Positions 30,465 to 40,423 of a stretch of 46,354 nt of DNA are shown here, one piece after another. Source of the DNA: Metalysinibacillus saudimassiliensis. Lineage in GTDB: Bacteria; Bacillota; Bacilli; Bacillales_A; Planococcaceae. Where the stretch lies: positions 1 to 46,354 of the forward strand of contig LN483080.1 in assembly GCA_000935965.1 (NCBI GenBank). Direction: 5' to 3'. Made by a program: the position numbers and the translations under genes. The number at the start of each line of letters is the position of its first letter. The first letter of the stretch is position 1. Under the pieces are notes generated by a model. It was not told the DNA's origin, did no database searches, and was given only the letters and a program-made list of their open reading frames with translations.

Positions 30465-30935
30465 TTGGACAAACGTTTACCTCACAATGCAAAAGAGGGT
30501 TTATTATACGGAGCTATCATATGTACCTTGACCGTACTTTTTATGTCGACTTTCAGTATTACATTAAATGAGGGTACATTTAATACTGCTATTGCGCTTA
30601 CTATTATTAAAGTTATCCCTCTCGTTTGGGTTATTGCGATGGTGCTAGAGCCTATACTTGTTGGGCGTGTTGCCGAAAAGCTCGTACAACTGTTCACCGC
30701 ACCAACGGACAGCTTTCATGCTAAAATTTTTCTGCGTATCTTCTTTACGGTTTTTGGTATGTCACTCATTATGACCTTTATTGGCGAAATGTTAGCCAAT
30801 GGTATTGGCACTGCAACCTTTGGTAATGCAATTAGTGTATGGCCTCGTAATTTTATGGTTGTGTTATTGGTGGAGAGCTTAGTCATCCAACCTATTGCCC
30901 GCGCTACTATGGTAAGACTACATCGCATAGCTTAA
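30465..30935 (+). CDS. DUF2798-type four-helix membrane protein
   Basis: TTG 30465 is the start, with AAAAGGAG 9 nt before it. The 156-residue protein has two repeated halves ([27 protein letters not shown] at residues 4-30 and [24 protein letters not shown] at about 83-106), each followed by a second hydrophobic segment. This matches DUF2798, a small membrane family of unknown function. It is monocistronic, with an A/T-rich promoter region upstream. Confidence 0.72.
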   Translation: MDKRLPHNAKEGLLYGAIICTLTVLFMSTFSITLNEGTFNTAIALTIIKVIPLVWVIAMVLEPILVGRVAEKLVQLFTAPTDSFHAKIFLRIFFTVFGMSLIMTFIGEMLANGIGTATFGNAISVWPRNFMVVLLVESLVIQPIARATMVRLHRIA

Positions 30936-31035
30936 TATAGGGTGGATGGTTTTTGAATTTATTACAATATATTTTACCTTTTTAGTTAAATATAGATGGT
31001 ATAATAAGACTATACAAACTGAAGGAGTGACTACT

Positions 31036-31866
31036 TTGAACGATTCAAAAATTATTGAAGCGCTATGTCTTGCAACTCCCTATATTCATAAGGTCTTAAA
31101 AGGTGAGGCTATTGTCGCAGTTGCTGATAAACAAAAAGATACCGTCGAATGCTATCTTGCTGGACGCAAAGTGGATTCAGGTTATCATAACGGACAAAAA
31201 GTAAACCCAGGCGACAACAATGTCTACACAGCTTTTCGTGGTAAAAACGCGGATGTCTATATTGATAAAAGTGTATACGGTGTACCTATTAAAGCTTTTG
31301 CCTTCCCTATCTATGAAAACAGTAAGGTTGTTGGTGCATTAGCCATTGGACTGCCCGTAGAAAACGAAGAAAAAATGAAAGGCTATATGGAAACGATGCA
31401 TAGCATTATTGAGTCATTACAGGACCGCGTGCATATTATTGCCTCTCACTCTGAAGAGTTATCAGCTACCAGTGAGGAAATCAAAGCACAATCAGAACAT
31501 GCACTGGCTGACTCTGAGCGCACGAATGGTATTACTGTACTCATCAAAAATATTTCTCAGCAAACTAATCTGCTCGGTTTAAATGCTTCTATTGAAGCGG
31601 CACGCGCTGGTCAACACGGCGCTGGCTTTAATATTGTGGCACAAGAAGTACGCAAACTGTCTTCGCAAACAGCTAGCGCAACTGACCAAATCGACGATTC
31701 ATTAATGAGCATTAAGCGTAATATCGAAAGCCTCAAAACAAGTATGGGGCAAATTTCTGAGGCTTCATCAGAGCAAGCGCATCTTGTCCAAGACTTTAGT
31801 GATATTATTGATGAACTCAATAACTTAAGCACAGAAATGAGCGCTTTCTTAAAAGACGCTCTATAA
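31036..31866 (+). CDS. Soluble methyl-accepting chemotaxis protein (YfmS-like)
   Basis: TTG 31036 is chosen over 30946 because GAAGGAGTG stands 6 nt before it and the extra 30 residues look like untranslated A/T-rich sequence. The 276-residue protein has an N-terminal sensor of about 120 residues (PAS/sCache-like, with [21 protein letters not shown]) and a short signalling coiled coil with the conserved hairpin tip [31 protein letters not shown] (in parts: [26 protein letters not shown]). No transmembrane segment, HAMP domain or adaptation pentapeptide is seen. It should be a cytoplasmic receptor that controls CheA. Confidence 0.87.
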   Translation: MNDSKIIEALCLATPYIHKVLKGEAIVAVADKQKDTVECYLAGRKVDSGYHNGQKVNPGDNNVYTAFRGKNADVYIDKSVYGVPIKAFAFPIYENSKVVGALAIGLPVENEEKMKGYMETMHSIIESLQDRVHIIASHSEELSATSEEIKAQSEHALADSERTNGITVLIKNISQQTNLLGLNASIEAARAGQHGAGFNIVAQEVRKLSSQTASATDQIDDSLMSIKRNIESLKTSMGQISEASSEQAHLVQDFSDIIDELNNLSTEMSAFLKDAL

Positions 31867-31890
31867 TATAACCTGAAGGGACGGTTATAT

Positions 31891-32262
31891 ATGACACAAT
31901 TTTTATTACTAGGCGCTATACTCGCAGCTATTGCAGTTATCCTTGGCGCTTTTGGTGCACATGCCTTAAAAGATAAGTTTGCAGAGCCTCGTTACGAAGC
32001 CGTATGGGAAACAGCCGTGCAGTACCAAATGTATCACGCACTTGGTTTATTACTTATTGGCATACTCTCACATGAGTCATTACTTGGCACATCAAGCCTA
32101 CTTAACTGGGCAGGTTATCTAATGCTTGTAGGGATTATCTTCTTTTCGGGGAGCCTTTATGTATTAGCTGTCACAAGTGTTAAAAAGCTTGGGGCTATCA
32201 CGCCTATTGGTGGTATGCTGTTTATCATTGCATGGGTACTGTTTATTATTAATATTCTTTAA
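31891..32262 (+). CDS. DUF423 membrane protein (YwdK-like)
   Basis: The 123-residue protein has four hydrophobic helices and the DUF423 signature: [14 protein letters not shown] near residue 20, [20 protein letters not shown], and [14 protein letters not shown] near the end. No function is established. It starts 24 bp after the chemoreceptor gene with GAAGGGACGG as ribosome binding site, and its transcript is probably ended by the hairpin inside the MITE at 32269. Confidence 0.86.
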   Translation: MTQFLLLGAILAAIAVILGAFGAHALKDKFAEPRYEAVWETAVQYQMYHALGLLLIGILSHESLLGTSSLLNWAGYLMLVGIIFFSGSLYVLAVTSVKKLGAITPIGGMLFIIAWVLFIINIL

Positions 32263-32268
32263 CAAGAC

Positions 32269-32420
32269 AGAGGCTGGCACACAAGAAAAAATGTGAGACG
32301 ATTTTAAAAATCTCCTCACATTTTTTTGCTTTCAAGTGCATTAAATGATTTGTTTAACCAAGAAAATTACTACTCATATTTTATATCTTTCTTAAAATCG
32401 AGCTATGTCCCAACCTCTTT
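32269..32420. mobile_element. 152-bp MITE with IS1182-like ends
   Basis: AGAGGCTGGCACA at the left and TGTCCCAACCTCTT at the right are inverted copies of each other with two mismatches, and both resemble the IS1182 end AAGAGGCTGGGACA at 574-586. Inside lies a long A/T-rich hairpin, GTGAGACGATTTT and AAAATCTCCTCAC (32291-32320), flanked by A and T runs. That hairpin can act as a bidirectional terminator for the convergent DUF423 and MBL genes. There is no coding capacity. Confidence 0.78.
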
Positions 32421-32422
32421 TA

Positions 32423-33229
32423 TTAGCTATCCGCAATAGTTGACGTTACGATATGCAAAGCATCCCACTCTCCGTGCGATAACTTTACAATAGGGTAGCT
32501 CCTCGGAAACAACTCAGCTGTAATCTCTGACGCATTTAACCCCTGTTGATGTTTAGTTAAAATACTATGCTGAAGCTCTTGTAAATAATTCAGTTTGCGA
32601 GTCAGTGCTGTACGTCCATCTGCAATATAACCTGCGTGATCACAAAACATCTCGCCAAAATCATAGTTAAGTACGCGTTCAAGAGAGGTAATGACTGTTG
32701 GCATACTCTCTTCTCTTAGCATGACCTTTGTTTTTTCGCCGCAATATAAATCACCCGTAAATAGTTGCCCGGTACTTTCGTTTAAATAGGCTAAATGGTC
32801 AAAGGCATGACCGGGTGTAGCAATAGCTCGCCATTGCTGTTTAGCACCTGTAAATGTTGGGGGGGTTGGCTGCGCTTGAAAGGCATGGCGCCTGCCCCAA
32901 AAAACTTTGCGATATAATAAATAATCACCTTTTTTAGCACCAATGTCGAGTGAGCTCTCATTCATGTAAATAGGTAGCCCTTGTTGCTGTAGCGCTGCAG
33001 CTAAGCCTGAATGGTCCTCGTGATAATGGGTAATCATTACACGCTCTATTGGCAACTCAGCAAAATAATGTAAAAAAGGCTTACGTAACGAATGCGCTCC
33101 CGTATCAATAAGTACGCCATCTATAAAATAACTGTACACATTTAAACGTACGCCACCAAAAGCTAGTTTACCGTTACCTGTAGCTACTCCACTTCGCTCC
33201 CCACGTTCAAAAGATTTCTTTACGAGCAT
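32423..33229 (-). CDS. MBL-fold metallohydrolase
   Basis: The 268-residue protein has the metallo-beta-lactamase fold. Metal ligands are in MITHYHEDHSG (HxHxDH, residues about 61-71), GHAFDHLAY (third His), and LFTGDLYCGEK (Asp). The C-terminal helical segment (about residues 200-250) is seen in MBL proteins of the lactonase/LACTB2-like group. It lacks ETHE1 or glyoxalase II-specific features, so the substrate is unknown. It is transcribed divergently from the TSUP permease gene. Confidence 0.82.
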   Translation of the reverse strand: MLVKKSFERGERSGVATGNGKLAFGGVRLNVYSYFIDGVLIDTGAHSLRKPFLHYFAELPIERVMITHYHEDHSGLAAALQQQGLPIYMNESSLDIGAKKGDYLLYRKVFWGRRHAFQAQPTPPTFTGAKQQWRAIATPGHAFDHLAYLNESTGQLFTGDLYCGEKTKVMLREESMPTVITSLERVLNYDFGEMFCDHAGYIADGRTALTRKLNYLQELQHSILTKHQQGLNASEITAELFPRSYPIVKLSHGEWDALHIVTSTIADS

Positions 33230-33321
33230 CTCATCACCCCATATAATGAATTTTCGGTCTATTTACAAAATACCATGCTTTCGATAAACTTGCACTATTC
33301 TATCTTGAGGACGTGATTGCA

Positions 33322-34086
33322 ATGGCGGAGCTTGACCCTTCGATTATTGGCATTTTACTTATCTTTGGCTTTTTAGCCGCTTTTATTGACTCCGTTGTTG
33401 GAGGCGGTGGATTAATTGCGCTACCCGCTTTATTATTTACAGGGCTCCCACCCTCGGTTGCTATTGCGACAAATAAATTAGCAGGTACTATTGGCTCGTT
33501 TACGAGCACCGTTATTTTTTATCGCTCTGGACAAATTTCGATTCGGTCACTTGCTAAGTTTTTTCCCGTTGTTGTTATTGGTGCAGCGCTCGGTGCATAC
33601 GCAGTAACTTTAATGGATCCTAATTTGCTCAAGCCACTTATGTTAATTATGTTGGCACTTGTAGCTGTTTATACAATGTTTAAAAAGGATTGGGGCAGTG
33701 TATCAACCTATAAGGCACTCTCTCAAAAAAAATTATTGCTATTTATAGCGCTTGTGTTTAGCATTGGTTTTTATGACGGTTTTTTAGGTCCAGGTACGGG
33801 GTCATTTTTATTGTTTGCCTTTTTATTAATTGGCTTTGATTTTTTAAGAGCTGCAGGTAATGCTAAGTTTTTAAACTTTGGAAGTAATATTGCTGCACTG
33901 GCTATGTTTATGTATTTAGGTCAAGTGCATTATATGTACGGGCTTATTATGGGTGCAGCACAGATTGCAGGAGCTTTTGTTGGCTCACGCTTTGCTATTA
34001 AACAAGGAAGCGGCTATGTGCGTGGTTTATTTATTACGGTTACTGTACTACTTCTTGCTAAAAATATTTGGGATTATTTTAACTAA
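33322..34086 (+). CDS. TSUP (TauE/SafE) family permease
   Basis: The 254-residue membrane protein matches the TSUP family of sulfur-anion and organic-anion exporters. The two repeated halves are visible as LIFGFLAAFIDSVVGGGGLIALPALLFTGLPP and FSIGFYDGFLGPGTGSFLLFAFLLIGFD (in parts: FIDSVVGGGGLIALPALLF, YDGFLGPGTGSFLLFAFLL), followed by NFGSNIAALAMF. ATG 33322 is preferred because the GAGG at 33306 is too close to GTG 33313. The cargo may be sulfite, sulfoacetate or another anion, and cannot be set from sequence. Confidence 0.84.
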   Translation: MAELDPSIIGILLIFGFLAAFIDSVVGGGGLIALPALLFTGLPPSVAIATNKLAGTIGSFTSTVIFYRSGQISIRSLAKFFPVVVIGAALGAYAVTLMDPNLLKPLMLIMLALVAVYTMFKKDWGSVSTYKALSQKKLLLFIALVFSIGFYDGFLGPGTGSFLLFAFLLIGFDFLRAAGNAKFLNFGSNIAALAMFMYLGQVHYMYGLIMGAAQIAGAFVGSRFAIKQGSGYVRGLFITVTVLLLAKNIWDYFN

Positions 34087-34089
34087 AAC

Positions 34090-34119
34090 AAGCGCAGGCA
34101 TTTGCCCACGCTTATTTTT
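34090..34119. terminator. Bidirectional terminator between convergent genes
   Basis: AAGCG..GGC and GCC..CGCTT form a stem with two-base internal mismatches, followed by a T-rich run. It separates the TSUP gene from the minus-strand TPR gene. Confidence 0.75.
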
Positions 34120-35482
34120 ATTTCATATATAATTGTTTTTTTGTTTTAGCATAGTACATTAAATCTTCAGCACGTACGACAGCTTTCTCATAAGGAACGT
34201 TAGTCTCATTTGTGGTAACCCCAAAATGAATGGAGACACCTGATGTTTGCTCATTATAAAGTGCTAATGAGGAAAAATGTGCCTCAATAACAATTAACAT
34301 CGTCTCGACTCGTGAAAAATCCTCAAAATCAGCTAAAATAATCCCTTGATTAAAATCTGTTGTCGTAACACGAATGGGATGTGCCTCTACAATTTGTATC
34401 AATTCATTTAATAAGCGATGACAATGCTGTCGTTCATAGCGTACACCATATGTAGTTAAAATATCACTCGTATTAAAATGCCATGCTATACAAAATAATG
34501 ATCGATTATTCTCTGTATAATCAAGGTAAATAGGTGACATTTGTTGATGCGTCGCAAATAATATTGACGATACAATATTAGAAAAATATTGCTTATGGTA
34601 AGGCTGCATTAAATCACTTGTAGCTAGTTTCGTTGAATAACTTGCAAGCTGCCCTTGTCGCGCCTGTTCACCAATTAGCGCTAGACAAGTTGCGTATTTA
34701 CTAACATGAGCTGTCATATGATTAGCTTCAATATAGCGTAAGGTAATATAGCCATACTCAATATTATTTTGTGTTTCAAATATATTTAATGCATAACTTA
34801 GCATCTTGGCGGCCTGCTTAGTTTGTTCCATACGCGCTAATAAAATCCCCTCAAAGAGCGCCAGTTGCCCGTGATAGAAAGTATCCTCCCCTACCATTAG
34901 TGCTAGTGTATCCCGCTTAAGCTCTGCAAAGGAGACATACTTAACTGCATTTGCTAAGTAAAATAAAATCCCGATATTCATACGCATCGTTGCATCAGGC
35001 TCATCTGCTAAATGCTTATCACTATAATATTGCCCTAGCCTCGCACAAACTCTGGCCTGCTCGAAATTGCCAAGCGCTGTATATTGCCAAGCAAGGTTAC
35101 CTAAATTAATACATACTACACGGTAATTTTTGAAGTAATGTCCGTAAGCAATCGCCTTTTGTCCCGCTTCAATGGCAGGTTGGTGATTTTGCGCTACTAA
35201 ATGCATACGGCTTAGCCAAACATAAAAGTTCATTTTACTTTTACGTCCACCATGGGCTAGACAGATTTTTTCGTAGTCCACCATAATATCACTAAAAGCT
35301 TGGTTACGCCCTAAATCGTGGTATGCCCCTGCCAAATACTCATAGCACGTTAGCGCCTCTTTATAGCGTTCCTTCTCAAGTGCTAGTTGGAGTGTTACGG
35401 TAGCGTACTCTACAATATCATCATACATATAATTACGATATAAAAATGCCAGATGGCTAATTTGATTCGTGATAACCGTCAT
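34118..35482 (-). CDS. TPR protein with degenerate GGDEF-like C-terminus
   Basis: The 454-residue protein begins with tetratricopeptide-like helical pairs over about residues 10-300 (for example DDIVEYATVTLQLALEKERYKEAL, and LAWQYTALGNFEQARVCARLG). Residues about 350-454 resemble the end of a GGDEF domain: LILIDEAH-like strand replaced by IILADFEDFSRVETMLIVIEAH, then GVSIHFGVTT and VVRAEDLMYYAKTKKQLYM, the usual 'AD.ALY.AK' tail. The active-site GGDEF itself is missing (DFNQG stands in its place), so cyclase activity is unlikely. It overlaps its upstream neighbour by 4 bp and probably acts with it. Confidence 0.55.
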   Translation of the reverse strand: MTVITNQISHLAFLYRNYMYDDIVEYATVTLQLALEKERYKEALTCYEYLAGAYHDLGRNQAFSDIMVDYEKICLAHGGRKSKMNFYVWLSRMHLVAQNHQPAIEAGQKAIAYGHYFKNYRVVCINLGNLAWQYTALGNFEQARVCARLGQYYSDKHLADEPDATMRMNIGILFYLANAVKYVSFAELKRDTLALMVGEDTFYHGQLALFEGILLARMEQTKQAAKMLSYALNIFETQNNIEYGYITLRYIEANHMTAHVSKYATCLALIGEQARQGQLASYSTKLATSDLMQPYHKQYFSNIVSSILFATHQQMSPIYLDYTENNRSLFCIAWHFNTSDILTTYGVRYERQHCHRLLNELIQIVEAHPIRVTTTDFNQGIILADFEDFSRVETMLIVIEAHFSSLALYNEQTSGVSIHFGVTTNETNVPYEKAVVRAEDLMYYAKTKKQLYMK

Positions 35483-36159
35483 GAAATCGTCTCCTCTGAA
35501 CGATAAATCGCTTGATAAATTGCTCTAGCTTCCTTCATTAATTGACGTGTTTGCGCATGAATAACACGTTGATTACTCGCAAAAAGCTTAGCGACTACCT
35601 CAATGACCTCACGCTGAATTAATACGAACTCTCTCGGGTAGGCCTCTATCATTTGATAGCTCGCATCAAATAGCGAGGCTAAGTCTCTATGTTGATACTC
35701 TGCAATACGATTTAACGTTTTATCTAAATCCTCGGTGTCACCTCTAAAACGATCAATGGCATCGCTAAAAGTAGCTACGACATATATCGCATAAAGAAAG
35801 GCTAAGCGGTCATCTCTTTTGCCCTCCACCTGCATAGCTGGCAATGACGGATCAGTTTTAAATTGGTCTAGAAAAAAGGCGCGCACCATAAATATCATAC
35901 GATTTTCCGTGTGCTCAATTAAATCTTGTGTATCTCGTGTTAATAGCATCCATAAATCTAATGCCATTTGCTTTTTGAAATACTCATATTCCTCTTCTGT
36001 AATAATTAACGTAGCTTCACGTAATTGTTGCTCCAATTGCAGAAAACGCGTCAAAGATGTATCATTCACCAAAAATAAGCTGTCCTCACCCTTTACTTGC
36101 TCTAGCATACTCAGTTCCGCTGCCTCTCTCGTTTGATTAATACAATCATTATACCTCAT
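35479..36159 (-). CDS. Hypothetical helical protein, partner of the TPR protein
   Basis: The frame from ATG 36159 gives 226 residues, mostly alpha helix with no transmembrane segment and no family I recognise. Blocks are LFLVNDTSLTRFLQLEQQLREATLI, EEEYEYFKKQMALDLWMLLTRD and RQLMKEARAIYQAIY. ATG 36159 has no good ribosome binding site and sits beside a TATAAT, so the real start may be the internal ATG at 36108 (MLEQVKGED). Its stop overlaps the TPR gene by 4 bp (ATGA), so the two are co-translated. Confidence 0.55.
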   Translation of the reverse strand: MRYNDCINQTREAAELSMLEQVKGEDSLFLVNDTSLTRFLQLEQQLREATLIITEEEYEYFKKQMALDLWMLLTRDTQDLIEHTENRMIFMVRAFFLDQFKTDPSLPAMQVEGKRDDRLAFLYAIYVVATFSDAIDRFRGDTEDLDKTLNRIAEYQHRDLASLFDASYQMIEAYPREFVLIQREVIEVVAKLFASNQRVIHAQTRQLMKEARAIYQAIYRSEETIS

Positions 36160-36306
36160 TTTGTAAATTATTATAGCTCATTAATCGTAAGCCATCAGCA
36201 GACCGTACCTTGACTTCTTAATCACTCAACTACAAGCGAACAGCTTTGCACAGCACGCTGTACACGCTCAGCTAGTTTAGCTAGCTTTTTTATAAAATTG
36301 TGCAAT

Positions 36307-36346
36307 AAAAAACCTCACCTCTATTCATAGAAGTGAGATTTTTTAT
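36307..36346. terminator. Terminator of the glmS transcript
   Basis: CTCACCTCTA and TAGAAGTGAG pair with one mismatch around TTCA, flanked by A and T runs on both sides. It lies 1 bp after the glmS stop codon on the minus strand. Confidence 0.85.
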
Positions 36347-36347
36347 T

Positions 36348-38138
36348 TTATTCTACTGTTACGCTTTTCGCAAGATTACGTGGTTTATCCACGTCACAGC
36401 GACGGTGTAATGCGGCGTAATAACTAATAAGTTGTAGTGGTACTACAGCTACAAGTGGTGTTAAAAGCTCATGTACATGCGGTATAACAAGTTGGTCGCC
36501 TTCCTCTGCAAGCCCCTCCATCGCAATAATGCAAGCATTAGCGCCACGCGCAGCAACCTCTTTAACATTACCACGAATGTTTAAAGCTACCGCCTCCTGT
36601 GTTACTAAAGCAAAAACAGGTGTGCCTTCTTCAATTAAAGCAATGGTACCATGCTTAAGCTCGCCACCCGCAAAGCCCTCAGCTTGAATGTACGAAATTT
36701 CTTTTAACTTCAGCGCGCCTTCCATTGCTACGTAATAATCCATATTGCGTCCAATAAAGAAAGCATTGCGTGCAATCGTTAAGTAATCAAGCGCAATCGT
36801 TTCAATGTCATGTTTGGCATCGACCATCACTTGAATCGCATTGGCTGCAATCGCTAACTCTTTTTTTAACTCAAAATTAATATCTTGCTTAATGGCATAA
36901 GCTGCAATAGCAAGCACAGCAAGTTGCGCTACGTAAGCCTTTGTCGAAGCAACAGCAATCTCAGGACCTGCGTGTAGTAATAGTGTATAATCCGCTTCAC
37001 GCGATAGCGTAGAACCTTGGACGTTCGTAATTGTTAATGCCTTATGCCCTAGCTCCTTAACTTTCACGAGTACTTGGCGGCTGTCGGCTGTTTCGCCTGA
37101 TTGTGTAATAAATATAAATAACGGCTTCTCTGATAGCAGCGGCATATTGTAACCAAATTCACTTGAAATATGCACCTCAACAGGTTTTTTAGCAATTTTT
37201 TCGAAGTATTGTTTACCTACTAAACCAGCGTGATAACTTGTACCTGCTGCAATAATATACAGACGGTCTGCTTGTTGCAACGCCTCTTTAATTGCTGGGT
37301 CAATTACAAGCTCGCCCGCTTCGTTTTCATAGGCCTTCGTAATTTTACGAATAACGCTAGGCTGCTCATCCATTTCTTTTAACATATAGTGAGGGTATGC
37401 ACCTTTTTCGATGTCACTCATATCAAGCTCTACGGTATAAGGCTCACGCTCTAGCACCGTACCTTCGAGTGTTGTAATTGTAATCGCACCTTTCGTTACA
37501 ATAACGACCTCTTTATCATGTAGCTCCATGTATTGATCTGTTACTTGTAGCATTGCCATCGCGTCGGATGCAATGACATTAAAGCCGTCACCAAGCCCTA
37601 CAAGTAATGGGCTTTTATTTTTCGCTACAAAAATAGTTTCAGTATCCTCATCATCTAATAGTGCTACAGCATATGAACCATGTAGCAGGCTTAATGTTTT
37701 ACGAAAGGCATCCTCTGTTGAAAGACCCTCCGATACAAATAAATCAATCAACTGTACAATAACTTCTGTATCTGTATCCGATTGTAACTGAATACCTTTT
37801 AAATAAGTGGCTTGTAATAGGTGGTAGTTTTCGATTACACCGTTATGCACAATCGTAAAACGACCTGATGCACTTTGGTGAGGGTGTGCATTTAAGCGGT
37901 TAGGCACACCATGTGTTGCCCAACGTGTATGCCCAATGCCAATCGTTGCCTCTACATCCCAATTAATCGCTTCTCGTAAATCAGCAATGCGGCCCTTCTC
38001 TTTAAATAGCGTAATGCCTTCATCATTATGAACGGCAATACCTGCTGAGTCGTACCCACGATACTCTAATTTTTCGAGACCTTTTACTAAAATTTCCTTA
38101 GCATCTACTGCTCCTGCATATCCAACAATTCCACACAT
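36348..38138 (-). CDS. glmS: Glutamine-fructose-6-phosphate aminotransferase GlmS
   Basis: ATG 38138 (MCGIVGY) is the start because the N-terminal nucleophile Cys must follow Met directly. The extra 14 codons from 38180 belong to the ribozyme leader. The 596-residue enzyme makes glucosamine-6-phosphate. The glutaminase domain (residues 1-235) has [11 protein letters not shown] and NGVIENY. Two SIS isomerase domains follow, with [19 protein letters not shown] and STKAYVAQ. The C-terminus LAKSVTVE is the conserved substrate-binding tail. The self-cleaving ribozyme upstream gives feedback control by GlcN6P. Confidence 0.96.
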   Translation of the reverse strand: MCGIVGYAGAVDAKEILVKGLEKLEYRGYDSAGIAVHNDEGITLFKEKGRIADLREAINWDVEATIGIGHTRWATHGVPNRLNAHPHQSASGRFTIVHNGVIENYHLLQATYLKGIQLQSDTDTEVIVQLIDLFVSEGLSTEDAFRKTLSLLHGSYAVALLDDEDTETIFVAKNKSPLLVGLGDGFNVIASDAMAMLQVTDQYMELHDKEVVIVTKGAITITTLEGTVLEREPYTVELDMSDIEKGAYPHYMLKEMDEQPSVIRKITKAYENEAGELVIDPAIKEALQQADRLYIIAAGTSYHAGLVGKQYFEKIAKKPVEVHISSEFGYNMPLLSEKPLFIFITQSGETADSRQVLVKVKELGHKALTITNVQGSTLSREADYTLLLHAGPEIAVASTKAYVAQLAVLAIAAYAIKQDINFELKKELAIAANAIQVMVDAKHDIETIALDYLTIARNAFFIGRNMDYYVAMEGALKLKEISYIQAEGFAGGELKHGTIALIEEGTPVFALVTQEAVALNIRGNVKEVAARGANACIIAMEGLAEEGDQLVIPHVHELLTPLVAVVPLQLISYYAALHRRCDVDKPRNLAKSVTVE

Positions 38139-38169
38139 AATGTTATCCCTCAATTTCGTTATATTATAT

Positions 38170-38312
38170 GCGTGCGTCACTGACCTGTACGCCTAGTCAC
38201 CTAGTCGCTTTACAGTGCGCTAACGATTGCTTAACCGAGAGGCATCCGCCGAATGATTCGATAAACCTCTTCCTCGTCTACTAAGGTTACTCATTTCCTT
38301 AGTACTGGCGCT
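38170..38312 (-). ncRNA. glmS ribozyme (GlcN6P-activated riboswitch)
   Basis: On the minus strand the core begins at the cleavage site A/GCGCCAG (38312/38311). It continues with GACGAGG, GGTTTATCGA, TTCGGCGGATG and CCTCTCGGTT, then the pseudoknot/P3-P4 part CTAGGTGACTAGGCG, and ends near 38170. These blocks match the known glmS ribozyme. GlcN6P is the cofactor for self-cleavage, which exposes the mRNA to decay. The glmS ATG follows about 30 nt later. Confidence 0.95.
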
Positions 38313-38390
38313 ATAATTGTTTTCCTATTTAATGTCCTCCTTGTATTTTGACTAGCATATCATACAAAATCCGACAAGCCACGTCAATAA

Positions 38391-38423
38391 AAAAAAGCGG
38401 TCTATGCGTGCGCATAAACCGCC
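38391..38423. terminator. Terminator after yfkM-like gene
   Basis: GCGGTCTATGCG and CGCATAAACCGC form a near-perfect 12-bp stem. On the minus strand eight U residues follow, ending the yfkM-like transcript just ahead of the glmS ribozyme promoter region. Confidence 0.88.
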
Positions 38424-38433
38424 CCAACTTAAA

Positions 38434-38940
38434 TTAGCCTAATAATTTTACGATTTCGCGGTTAAACGCTGGTAAATCGTCGGGTGTTCGGCTAGTAACT
38501 AATTGATTTTGACAAACAAATACTTCTTCATCATGGAATTTAGCACCGGCATTTTCTAAATCAACTTGAATCGATTTATAGCCTGTTGCATCTCGTCCAT
38601 CTAATGTACGTGCAGTGATTAATAACTGTGGTCCATGACAAATTGCGAAGACTGGCTTCATATCATCCATAAACGTTTTAACAAATGCTACTACACGGTC
38701 ATCCGCGCGTAAAATGTCGGGCGAAAAGCCACCTGGGATAAATAATGCATCAAAATCTTTTGCATCTACGTCATCAATACCTTTATCAATAACGATTTTT
38801 TCACCATGCTTACCTTCTACTGTACCTGCTTTAACGTCGATAGTAACAAGCTCATGTCCTGCTTTTTCTAGTGCTTCTTTCGGGCTCGTATACTCAACGT
38901 CCTCAACCATGTTAGTTACTACTGTTGCGATTTTTGCCAT
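38434..38940 (-). CDS. DJ-1/PfpI-family protein (YfkM-like general stress protein)
   Basis: ATG 38940 (MAKIATVV) is the start. The ORF extension of four residues has no ribosome binding site. The 168-residue protein has the DJ-1/PfpI fold with the nucleophile Cys in FAICHGPQLL, preceded by FDALFIPGG and the acidic residue in EKAG-like VEYTSPKEALEKAG. B. subtilis YfkM is a general stress protein proposed to repair glycated proteins or nucleotides. It stands between glmM and glmS, with its own terminator, so it is probably not co-transcribed with either. Confidence 0.85.
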   Translation of the reverse strand: MAKIATVVTNMVEDVEYTSPKEALEKAGHELVTIDVKAGTVEGKHGEKIVIDKGIDDVDAKDFDALFIPGGFSPDILRADDRVVAFVKTFMDDMKPVFAICHGPQLLITARTLDGRDATGYKSIQVDLENAGAKFHDEEVFVCQNQLVTSRTPDDLPAFNREIVKLLG

Positions 38941-38993
38941 AATAATTAGCACTCCTTTGTTTTGTGACTACAGTACTTACTTTACCCCCAAAA

Positions 38994-39024
38994 AAAGCAT
39001 CGAAACATAAAATATCTCGATGCT
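38994..39024 (-). terminator. Terminator after glmM
   Basis: On the minus strand AGCATCGA and TCGATGCT form a perfect 8-bp stem around a 13-nt A/T loop, followed by a run of U residues. Confidence 0.82.
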
Positions 39025-39032
39025 AATCTTTG

Positions 39033-40385
39033 TTATTCAGCTAAGCCCATCTCTGAACGTACCACGTCAGCGATTTCATTTACATAGTTTTCGCAGTCTG
39101 TCTCTGTTGCCGCTTCGACCATAACACGCACTAATGGCTCTGTGCCTGATGCACGTACTAATACACGACCATCGCCAGCCATACGCGCTTCAACATCGCT
39201 AATAACAGCAGCTACTTTAGCATTATCTGTTACCGCATGTTTGTCTGTTACACGTACATTTACTAGACGTTGCGGGAAGATTGTCATTTCCGCTGCAAGC
39301 TCAGATAACTTTTTACCTGTTTCTTTCATAATTGCTACAAGCTGAATGCCTGTAAGTAAACCATCACCTGTTGTATTGTAATCTAAAAATACAATATGAC
39401 CTGATTGCTCGCCGCCAAAGTTGTAATTATTTTTACGCATTTCTTCTACTACATAACGGTCACCTACGCCTGTTTGAACGCTAGTCATACCGTTTGCCTC
39501 AACTGCTTTATAAAAGCCCATATTACTCATTACTGTCGAAACTACTGTGTGTTTCTTTAACATACCTTTATCATTTAAATGCTTACTCACAATAAACATA
39601 ATTTGATCGCCATCAACAATTGCACCGTTTTCGTCTACTGCAATAATACGGTCACCATCACCATCAAACGCTAAACCTACATCCGCTCCACGCTCTTGTA
39701 CAAACTCTGCTAGCTTCTCAGGATGTGTAGAGCCAACGCCCTCATTAATATTTAAGCCATTAGGTGAAGCGCCCATTGTCGAAATATCAGCTTCTAAATC
39801 TGCAAATAGGTGAGCAGCTAAGCCTGATGTTGCACCGTGCGCACAGTCTAATGCTACATGAATATCTACAAACTCAACATCTACTGATTGTTTTAAGTAG
39901 TGTAAGTATTTTTGTCCACCTTCAAAGTAATCCGTAACCGAGCCTAGATCGCCGCCTGTCGGACGTGGTAAGTCATCATGCGTCGCTTCAAGTAAGGCTT
40001 CCATTTCTTGTTCTTGCTCATCCGATAGCTTAAAACCATCTGGACCGAAAAATTTAATACCATTATCAGCTACTGGATTATGTGATGCAGAAATCATAAT
40101 GCCTGCTTCTGCATTCATAATACGCGTTAGGTAAGCTACACCTGGTGTGCTAATCACACCAAGACGCATAACCTCTACGCCAATGGATAAGAGACCTGCA
40201 ACAAGTGCACCCTCTAACATTTCTCCAGAGATACGTGTATCGCGACCAATCATTACTTTTGCGCGTCCCTCAGCATGCTTTGTTAGCATGTGACCACCCG
40301 CACGTCCTAATTTAAACGCTAGTTCAGGTGTTAGCTCTGTATTAGCAACGCCACGAACACCATCTGTTCCAAAATATTTACCCAT
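39033..40385 (-). CDS. glmM: Phosphoglucosamine mutase GlmM
   Basis: The 450-residue enzyme turns GlcN6P into GlcN1P. The phosphoserine loop is ISASHNP with Ser101, the metal site is DGDGDR ([13 protein letters not shown]), the sugar loop is GGEQSGHIV, and the phosphate-binding loop is [11 protein letters not shown]. It is the third gene of cdaA-cdaR-glmM, the usual Firmicute order, in which GlmM binds and inhibits the c-di-AMP cyclase CdaA. It starts 38 bp after cdaR. Confidence 0.96.
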   Translation of the reverse strand: MGKYFGTDGVRGVANTELTPELAFKLGRAGGHMLTKHAEGRAKVMIGRDTRISGEMLEGALVAGLLSIGVEVMRLGVISTPGVAYLTRIMNAEAGIMISASHNPVADNGIKFFGPDGFKLSDEQEQEMEALLEATHDDLPRPTGGDLGSVTDYFEGGQKYLHYLKQSVDVEFVDIHVALDCAHGATSGLAAHLFADLEADISTMGASPNGLNINEGVGSTHPEKLAEFVQERGADVGLAFDGDGDRIIAVDENGAIVDGDQIMFIVSKHLNDKGMLKKHTVVSTVMSNMGFYKAVEANGMTSVQTGVGDRYVVEEMRKNNYNFGGEQSGHIVFLDYNTTGDGLLTGIQLVAIMKETGKKLSELAAEMTIFPQRLVNVRVTDKHAVTDNAKVAAVISDVEARMAGDGRVLVRASGTEPLVRVMVEAATETDCENYVNEIADVVRSEMGLAE

Positions 40386-40423
40386 TCTCTATTCTCTCCT
40401 TCAGTATCGACTTCTTTTAGTAG

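Noticed and set aside
32423..34086. Persulfide dioxygenase plus sulfite exporter pair
   Set aside because: The MBL protein lacks ETHE1-type features and the genes are divergent, so a joint sulfur role is only a guess.
36160..36306. Regulatory RNA before glmS terminator, from the GCTAG hairpin at 36272-36294
   Set aside because: The hairpin is short, lies on the strand without a gene and has no promoter in front of it.
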